Below are positions 5,564-10,570 of a stretch of DNA of 10,570 nt, in pieces. This stretch comes from Pseudomonadota bacterium (GTDB lineage: Bacteria; Pseudomonadota; Gammaproteobacteria; Xanthomonadales; Xanthomonadaceae), in the NCBI GenBank assembly GCA_023391775.1, contig JAEWAG010000126.1, forward strand, positions 1 to 10,570, given 5' to 3'. The position numbers were made by a program, and so were the translations under genes. The notes beneath the pieces were generated by a model. The model saw only the letters and a program-made list of their open reading frames with translations. It made no database searches and was not told the origin of the DNA. Numbering within the stretch: the first letter of the stretch is position 1; every line of letters begins with the position of its first letter.

Positions 5564-6934
5564 ATGGCACACCACCCGAAGATTTCCGAGGGCTACGGCC
5601 CGGTCGGCCCGGCACCGAAGGAGCACCAGGCGGTCTACACGACGTTGCACTTCGACAAGCCGTGGTCGTACGAGAACTACCTCAAGCCCGGCGGCTACCA
5701 GGCCCTGCGCAGGATCCTCACCGAGAAGATCGCGCCGGCCGACGTGGTCGAGATGGTCAAGCAGTCCGGCCTGCGCGGCCGCGGCGGGGCGGGTTTCCCG
5801 ACCGGCCTGAAGTGGAGCTTCATGCCCAAGGGCGACATGCAGAAGTACATCCTCTGCAATTCGGACGAGTCCGAGCCGGGCACCGCCAAGGACCGCGACA
5901 TCCTGCGCTACAACCCGCACGCGGTGATCGAGGGCATGGCCATCGCCTGCTATGCCACCGGTTCGACCGTGGGCTACAACTACCTGCGCGGCGAATTCCA
6001 CCACGAGCCGTTCGAGCATCTGGAGGAGGCGACCGCCGAGGCCTACGCCAACGGCTGGCTGGGCAAGGACATCCTCGGCTCGGGCATCGACATCGACATC
6101 TACAACGCGCTGGGCGCCGGGGCCTACATCTGCGGCGAGGAAACCGCGCTGATGGAGTCGCTCGAAGGCAAGAAGGGCCAGCCCCGCTTCAAGCCGCCGT
6201 TCCCGGCGAACTTTGGCCTTTACGGCAAGCCGACCACGATCAACAACACCGAGACCTACGCCTCGGTGCCGGCGATCGTGCGCAACGGCGCCGAGTGGTT
6301 CATGAACCTGGGCAAGCCGAACAATGGCGGCTGCAAGATCTTCTCGGTGTCCGGCCATGTCGCGCGCCCGGGCAACTACGAGATCCGCCTCGGCACCCCG
6401 TTCTCGGAGCTGCTGGAGCTTGCCGGCGGCATCCGTGCGGGCAACCGCATCAAGGGCGTGATCCCGGGCGGCTCCTCGATGCCGGTGGTGCCGGGCGAGG
6501 TGATGATGGGCCTGACCATGGACTACGACGCCATCCAGAAGGCCGGCTCCGGCCTGGGTTCGGGCGCGGTCATCGTCATGGACCACACCACCTGCATGGT
6601 TCGCGCGTGCCAGCGCATCGCGCGCTTCTACTACAAGGAAAGCTGCGGCCAGTGCACCCCGTGCCGCGAGGGTACCGGCTGGATGTACCGCATGCTGACC
6701 CGCATCGCCAACCTCGAAGCGACCCTGGACGACCTGCACATGCTGCGCGCGGCCGCGGGCCAGATCGAGGGCCACACCATCTGCGCGTTCGGCGAGGCCG
6801 CCGCCTGGCCGGTCCAGGGCTTCCTCCGCCACTACTGGCATGAATTCGAATACGCGATCGTGAACAAGCGCTTCCTCGTCGACGACGAGCGTGACGGCAC
6901 GGTGGTGCGCTCCAACCTGGAGGTGGCCGCGTGA
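5564..6934 (+). CDS. nuoF: NADH-quinone oxidoreductase subunit F (51-kDa type, NADH/FMN binding)
   Basis: NuoF is the entry point for electrons: it binds NADH and FMN and carries the [4Fe-4S] cluster N3. The product is 456 aa. The glycine-rich FMN/NADH segment [16 protein letters not shown] is at 69-84, and the second nucleotide-binding motif [10 protein letters not shown] at 184-193. N3 ligands are Cys361, Cys364 and Cys367 in [12 protein letters not shown], plus Cys407 in [13 protein letters not shown]. The ATG at 5564 is chosen because it begins a family-like N-terminus and has GTGAGG 9 nt upstream; the open frame further upstream lies inside nuoE. The stop overlaps the nuoG GTG. No defects are seen. 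Confidence 0.97.
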   Translation: MAHHPKISEGYGPVGPAPKEHQAVYTTLHFDKPWSYENYLKPGGYQALRRILTEKIAPADVVEMVKQSGLRGRGGAGFPTGLKWSFMPKGDMQKYILCNSDESEPGTAKDRDILRYNPHAVIEGMAIACYATGSTVGYNYLRGEFHHEPFEHLEEATAEAYANGWLGKDILGSGIDIDIYNALGAGAYICGEETALMESLEGKKGQPRFKPPFPANFGLYGKPTTINNTETYASVPAIVRNGAEWFMNLGKPNNGGCKIFSVSGHVARPGNYEIRLGTPFSELLELAGGIRAGNRIKGVIPGGSSMPVVPGEVMMGLTMDYDAIQKAGSGLGSGAVIVMDHTTCMVRACQRIARFYYKESCGQCTPCREGTGWMYRMLTRIANLEATLDDLHMLRAAAGQIEGHTICAFGEAAAWPVQGFLRHYWHEFEYAIVNKRFLVDDERDGTVVRSNLEVAA

Positions 6935-9174
6935 GTGCGCAGCCTGTCAATCCGAACCTGCCGCCGGACCACGTCACCGTCTTCATCGACGGCGTGGAGC
7001 TTGCGGCGCCCAAGGGATCGATGATCATCCAGGCCGCCGACAAGGCCGGCATCCCGATCCCGCGGTTCTGCTACCACGACAAGCTGGCGATCGCCGCGAA
7101 CTGCCGCATGTGCCTGGTGGATACCGAGGTGGGCGGGCGTTCGGCGCCCAAGCCGGCCCCGGCCTGCGCCACGCCGGTGATGGACGGCATGAAGGTCTTC
7201 ACCCGCAACGAGAAGGCGCTGAAGTCCCAGCGCAACGTGCTTGAGTTCCTGCTGATCAACCACCCGCTGGACTGCCCGGTCTGCGACCAGGGCGGCGAGT
7301 GCGAGCTGCAGGACCTGTCGCTGGGCTACGGCCGCTCGGTCAGCCGCTTCGTCGAGCGCAAGCGCGTGGTGCCGGACGAGGACATCGGTCCGCTGGTCGC
7401 CACCGAGATGACCCGCTGCATCCAGTGCACCCGCTGCGTGCGTTTCACCGGCGAGATCGCCGGCACGTACGAGCTGGGTGGCATGTACCGCGGCGAGAAC
7501 CTGCAGATCGGCACCTACGACGGCAAGCCGTTGACCACCGAGCTGTCCGGCAACGTCATCGACGTTTGCCCGGTCGGCGCGCTGACCAACAAGGTGTTCC
7601 AGTTCCGCGCCCGTCCGTGGGAGCTGATCGCCAGGGAGTCGCTCGGTTACCACGACGCATTGGGCTCGAACCTGTTCCTGCACGCCCGCCGCGGGGAAGT
7701 GCTGCGCGCGGGCCCGCGCGAGAACGAGCTGGTCAACGAGTGCTGGCTGTCCGACCGTGATCGCTACTCGCACCAGGGCCTGAACGCCGCCGACCGCGCC
7801 ACCGTGCCGCTGCTCAAGACGGGCGGGGAGTGGAAGGAAGCGACCTGGGCCGAGGCTCTGTCCGCTGCCGCCGCGATCCTGCGCGACAACAGGGGCGATG
7901 ACCTGGGCGTGCTGGTGCACCCGGCCACCTCGAACGAGGAGGGCGGCCTGCTGGCCGCGCTGGCCGCCGAGCTGGGCACCGGGAACATCGACCACCGCAT
8001 CGCCAGCCGCGACTTCTCCGACGCCGCGGTCGCCGAACCGTTCGCGCTGCCGGTCGCCGAGATCGAGCAGGCCGACGTGATCGTCGTGGTCGGCAGCAAC
8101 ATACGCCACGAGCTGCCGCTGCTGCATGCCCGCCTGCGCAAGGCGCAGACCAAGCACGGCGCGCGCATCCACGTGGTCAACCCGGTCGACTTCGATTTCA
8201 CCTTTGCGGCCGCGGGCACCCACGTCGTGCCGCCATCGCGCTTCGCCGAGGTGCTGGGCGGCGCCGGGTTGCGCGAGGCACTGCAGGGCGCGACCCGCCC
8301 GGTCGTGATCCTCGGCGCGATCGCCGAGAACCATCCGCAGGCCGCCGCGATCCGCGCCGCCGCGCGCGATTTCGCGACCGCTACCGGTGCGGCGCTGTGC
8401 CGCATCCCGCAGGGCGCAAACGCCGTGGGCCTGGTCCGCGCCGGTGTGCTGCCGGCTGGCCGCGACGCGGCTGCGATGCTGGCCGACCCGCGTCGTGCCT
8501 ACGTGCTTTACGGCATCGAGCCGGGCCTGGATTTCGCCGACACGGGCAGCGCGCTCAAGGCGCTGGGCGCGGCGAAGGTCGTGGCGTTCAGTCACTTCGC
8601 CTGCGAATCCACCCGCGCGGTGGCCGACGTGATCCTGCCGGTCGGCGCGTTGCCGGAGGTCGAGGCCACGCTGACCAACCTCAACGGCATCGAGCAGGCG
8701 GCGCATGCCGCCGGTCGCCTGCCGGGCCAGGCCCGCGAGGGCTGGCGTGTGTTGCGTGCGCTGGGCGGCGAGCTGGGCCTGGCCGGCTTCGAGTTCACCG
8801 AACTGGCCGGCGCCCGCGCGATGCTGGAAGGCGGGCGTGCGGTGGAGGTCCGGGCCGGCGTCGCCGGTGCGGCGGGCGAGGGCGGCCTGGAGCTGGCCTT
8901 GGTCCCGGCGATCTACCGCACCGATGCGGTGGTCCGCCGCGCGACCGCGCTGCAGGCCCATCCGCTCAACGCTGCCGCGCGCATCGTGCTGAACCCGGCC
9001 GACGCCGGTGGAATCGGGGCGGGCGCCGTGGTCAAGGTCAAGGGCGCGCACGGCACGGCGACGCTGCCGGTCGAGCTGGACGCGCGGGTTGCCGCCGGTG
9101 CGGCATGGATCGAGGGTGGCCATGGCGCCACCGCGCCGCTGGGCGCTGGTCGGGTCGAGGTGGTGAAGGCATGA
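6931..9174 (+). CDS. nuoG: NADH-quinone oxidoreductase subunit G (75-kDa type)
   Basis: NuoG is the largest peripheral-arm subunit and relays electrons from NuoF towards NuoI. The product is 747 aa. The ferredoxin-like domain holds [2Fe-2S] N1b (Cys47, Cys58, Cys61, Cys79). A His-Cys motif for N5 follows (His111, Cys115, Cys118, Cys124 in [14 protein letters not shown]). N4 ligands are Cys163, Cys166, Cys169 and Cys213 (TRCIQCTRC and DVCPVGAL). The rest resembles molybdopterin oxidoreductases but serves a structural role. The extra N7 cluster seen in E. coli and Thermus is absent: where CxxCxxxC would stand there is [12 protein letters not shown]. The start is GTG at 6931 with GGAGGT (6919-6924) 6 nt upstream and a GTGA overlap with nuoF. 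The C-terminal 400 residues are Ala-rich and less conserved, which is normal for the family. The stop overlaps nuoH. Confidence 0.97.
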   Translation: MSAQPVNPNLPPDHVTVFIDGVELAAPKGSMIIQAADKAGIPIPRFCYHDKLAIAANCRMCLVDTEVGGRSAPKPAPACATPVMDGMKVFTRNEKALKSQRNVLEFLLINHPLDCPVCDQGGECELQDLSLGYGRSVSRFVERKRVVPDEDIGPLVATEMTRCIQCTRCVRFTGEIAGTYELGGMYRGENLQIGTYDGKPLTTELSGNVIDVCPVGALTNKVFQFRARPWELIARESLGYHDALGSNLFLHARRGEVLRAGPRENELVNECWLSDRDRYSHQGLNAADRATVPLLKTGGEWKEATWAEALSAAAAILRDNRGDDLGVLVHPATSNEEGGLLAALAAELGTGNIDHRIASRDFSDAAVAEPFALPVAEIEQADVIVVVGSNIRHELPLLHARLRKAQTKHGARIHVVNPVDFDFTFAAAGTHVVPPSRFAEVLGGAGLREALQGATRPVVILGAIAENHPQAAAIRAAARDFATATGAALCRIPQGANAVGLVRAGVLPAGRDAAAMLADPRRAYVLYGIEPGLDFADTGSALKALGAAKVVAFSHFACESTRAVADVILPVGALPEVEATLTNLNGIEQAAHAAGRLPGQAREGWRVLRALGGELGLAGFEFTELAGARAMLEGGRAVEVRAGVAGAAGEGGLELALVPAIYRTDAVVRRATALQAHPLNAAARIVLNPADAGGIGAGAVVKVKGAHGTATLPVELDARVAAGAAWIEGGHGATAPLGAGRVEVVKA

Positions 9175-10262
9175 ACGAACTGCTGATCAACGCGGTCGGC
9201 CCGCTTCGCGAATGGCTGTTCGGGCTGGGTGACATCGGCGCGATCCTGTGGATCGTGCTGAAGATCCTCACCATCGCCATGCCGGTGATCATCTCGGTCG
9301 CGTTCTACGTGGTCTGGGAGCGCAAGCTCATCGGCTGGATGCACGCGCGTCACGGGCCGATGTATGTCGGCATGGGCATCTTCCAGGCCTTCGCGGACGT
9401 GTTCAAACTGCTGTTCAAGGAGGTCATCCAGCCCTCCAGCGCGCACAAGGTGATGTACATCCTGGCGCCGCTGATCGTGCTGGCTCCTGCGTTCGCGGCG
9501 TGGGCGGTGGTGCCGTTCGACTACCAGCTGGTGCTGTCCAACGCCAACGCCGGCCTGCTGTACCTGCTGGCGATGACCTCGCTGGGCGTGTACGGGGTGA
9601 TCATCGCCGGCTGGGCATCGAACTCGAAGTACGCCTTCCTGGGAGCGATGCGTTCGGCCGCCCAGGTGGTGAGCTACGAGATCGCGATGGGCTTCGCCCT
9701 GGTGGGCGTGCTGATCGCCGCCGGCAGCCTGAATCTGACCGACATCGTGATGGCGCAGTCGGGCAACGCCGGCTTCCTGGAGTGGTTCTGGCTGCCGCTG
9801 CTGCCGCTGTTCGTCGTGTACTGGGTGTCCGGCGTGGCCGAGACCAACCGCGCCCCGTTCGACGTGGTGGAAGGCGAGTCGGAGATCGTAGCCGGCCACA
9901 TGGTGGAGTACTCGGGCTCGGCGTTCGCGCTGTTCTTCCTGGCCGAGTACGCCAACATGATCCTGGTCAGCTTCCTGATCTCGATCTTCTTCCTCGGTGG
10001 CTGGCTGAGCCCGCTCCAGGGCTGGGTCACGGCCGACATCTCGCCGTGGATCGACTGGATCTGGAAGGGCGGCTGGCCGTGGCTGCTGGTCAAGGTGTTC
10101 TTCTTCGCCAGTGCGTATATCTGGTTCCGCGCCAGCTTCCCGCGCTACCGCTATGACCAGATCATGCGGCTGGGCTGGAAGGTGTTCATTCCGCTGACCA
10201 TCGTCTGGATCGCGGTGACCGCCCTGCTGGTGTTCTTTGGCGTGTTCGAGAAGGGCGCCTGA
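9171..10262 (+). CDS. nuoH: NADH-quinone oxidoreductase subunit H
   Basis: A membrane subunit that joins the peripheral and membrane arms and lines the quinone entry tunnel. The product is 363 aa with about eight hydrophobic helices. The conserved [12 protein letters not shown] (49-60) follows helix 1. [20 protein letters not shown] (223 onward) is the conserved acidic loop facing the quinone chamber, followed by [18 protein letters not shown]. The segment usually written RxGPNxxG reads RHGPMYVG (60-67), with Met replacing Asn; I recall this as a xanthomonad feature. The ATG at 9171 overlaps the nuoG stop (ATGA), with GAGGTGGTGAAGG upstream. nuoI starts 3 bp after the stop. Confidence 0.97.
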   Translation: MNELLINAVGPLREWLFGLGDIGAILWIVLKILTIAMPVIISVAFYVVWERKLIGWMHARHGPMYVGMGIFQAFADVFKLLFKEVIQPSSAHKVMYILAPLIVLAPAFAAWAVVPFDYQLVLSNANAGLLYLLAMTSLGVYGVIIAGWASNSKYAFLGAMRSAAQVVSYEIAMGFALVGVLIAAGSLNLTDIVMAQSGNAGFLEWFWLPLLPLFVVYWVSGVAETNRAPFDVVEGESEIVAGHMVEYSGSAFALFFLAEYANMILVSFLISIFFLGGWLSPLQGWVTADISPWIDWIWKGGWPWLLVKVFFFASAYIWFRASFPRYRYDQIMRLGWKVFIPLTIVWIAVTALLVFFGVFEKGA

Positions 10263-10265
10263 TCG

Positions 10266-10570
10266 ATGAGCAAAGTCGTCCACTATTTCAAGAGCCTGCT
10301 GCTGCTGGAGCTGATCCGCGGCCTGGGCCTGACCCTGCGGTACCTGTTCCGTCCCAAGTACACGATGATGTACCCGATGGAGAAGTTCCCGCAGTCGCCG
10401 CGCTTCCGCGGCCTGCACGCGCTCCGCCGCTATCCCAACGGCGAGGAACGCTGCATCGCCTGCAAGCTGTGCGAGGCGGTGTGCCCGGCGCTGGCCATCA
10501 CCATCGACTCCGCCCGGCGCGAGGACGGCACCCGCCGCACCACGCGCTACGACATCGACCTGTTCAAGTG
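10266..10570 (+). CDS. nuoI: NADH-quinone oxidoreductase subunit I (5' part, runs off the window)
   Basis: NuoI has two [4Fe-4S] clusters, N6a and N6b, that carry electrons from NuoG to N2 in NuoB. The window holds the first 101 codons and two bases of the next. The N-terminus is an amphipathic, Leu-rich region ([20 protein letters not shown]) that lies on the membrane. Then come [29 protein letters not shown] and the first cluster motif [12 protein letters not shown] (Cys63, Cys66, Cys69, Cys73). The final TG at the window edge is probably the first cysteine of the second motif. The form resembles the alphaproteobacterial/mitochondrial type. The ATG at 10266 has GAGAAGG (10249-10255) upstream, inside the end of nuoH. 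Confidence 0.96.
   Translation, partial: MSKVVHYFKSLLLLELIRGLGLTLRYLFRPKYTMMYPMEKFPQSPRFRGLHALRRYPNGEERCIACKLCEAVCPALAITIDSARREDGTRRTTRYDIDLFK

Noticed and set aside
6832..9123. Long minus-strand open frame of 763 codons opposite nuoG
   Set aside because: Same GC-rich shadow effect; the + strand frame encodes NuoG with all its cluster ligands.
1..10570. Hidden novel system, CRISPR array or mobile element
   Set aside because: Every stretch over 300 bp is occupied by a recognised housekeeping gene, and no regularly spaced repeats, transposase or terminal inverted repeats were seen.

Overview
The window is about 10.6 kb of GC-rich bacterial DNA. It matches the Xanthomonadaceae (Lysobacter, Luteimonas, Pseudoxanthomonas or Xanthomonas-like Gammaproteobacteria). 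The assignment rests on recalled protein similarity: the NWKLHG form of triosephosphate isomerase, a NuoC with a long acidic/glycine-rich insertion, a NuoH with RHGPMYVG, and the order tpiA - secG - tRNA-Leu(GAG) - nuoA onward. No search could be run. All genes lie on the + strand.

Layout. Bases 1-276 are the 3' end of a 2-oxoglutarate/Fe(II) (isopenicillin N synthase-like) oxygenase. tpiA (372-1130) and secG (1145-1561) follow 14 bp apart. A complete tRNA-Leu(GAG) gene (1605-1689, CCA encoded) comes next. The 291 bp from 1690 to 1980 hold no gene but are rich in structure: a perfect 20-bp palindrome, a rho-independent terminator, another hairpin, a sigma70-like promoter (TTTACC - 17 bp - TACAAT) overlapped by an inverted repeat, and an untranslated leader of about 155 nt with three GC hairpins.

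From 1981 to the window end runs the respiratory complex I operon: nuoA, nuoB, nuoC, nuoD, nuoE, nuoF, nuoG, nuoH and the first 101 codons of nuoI. The genes are tightly packed, with 4-bp ATGA/GTGA overlaps at C/D, D/E, F/G and G/H and a 10-bp overlap at A/B. NuoE, F and G form the NADH-oxidising, FMN and Fe-S module. NuoB, C, D and I form the connecting module that carries electrons to quinone. NuoA and H are membrane subunits. NuoC and NuoD are separate proteins and NuoG lacks the N7 cluster cysteines, so this is the compact 14-subunit type rather than the E. coli NuoCD-fusion type.

The outstanding anomaly is nuoB. As written it has a one-base deletion at about 2433-2435 (codon 37), an in-frame TAG at 2636-2638 where the family has lysine, and Lys replacing Met in the WPMTFGLACC motif. 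Every other nuo gene is open and has its expected ligands. Either nuoB is freshly inactivated, with complex I lost or a second copy elsewhere, or this stretch contains sequence errors. I see no mobile element, CRISPR, defence locus or novel multigene system; apart from nuoB and the nuoA leader this is ordinary housekeeping DNA.
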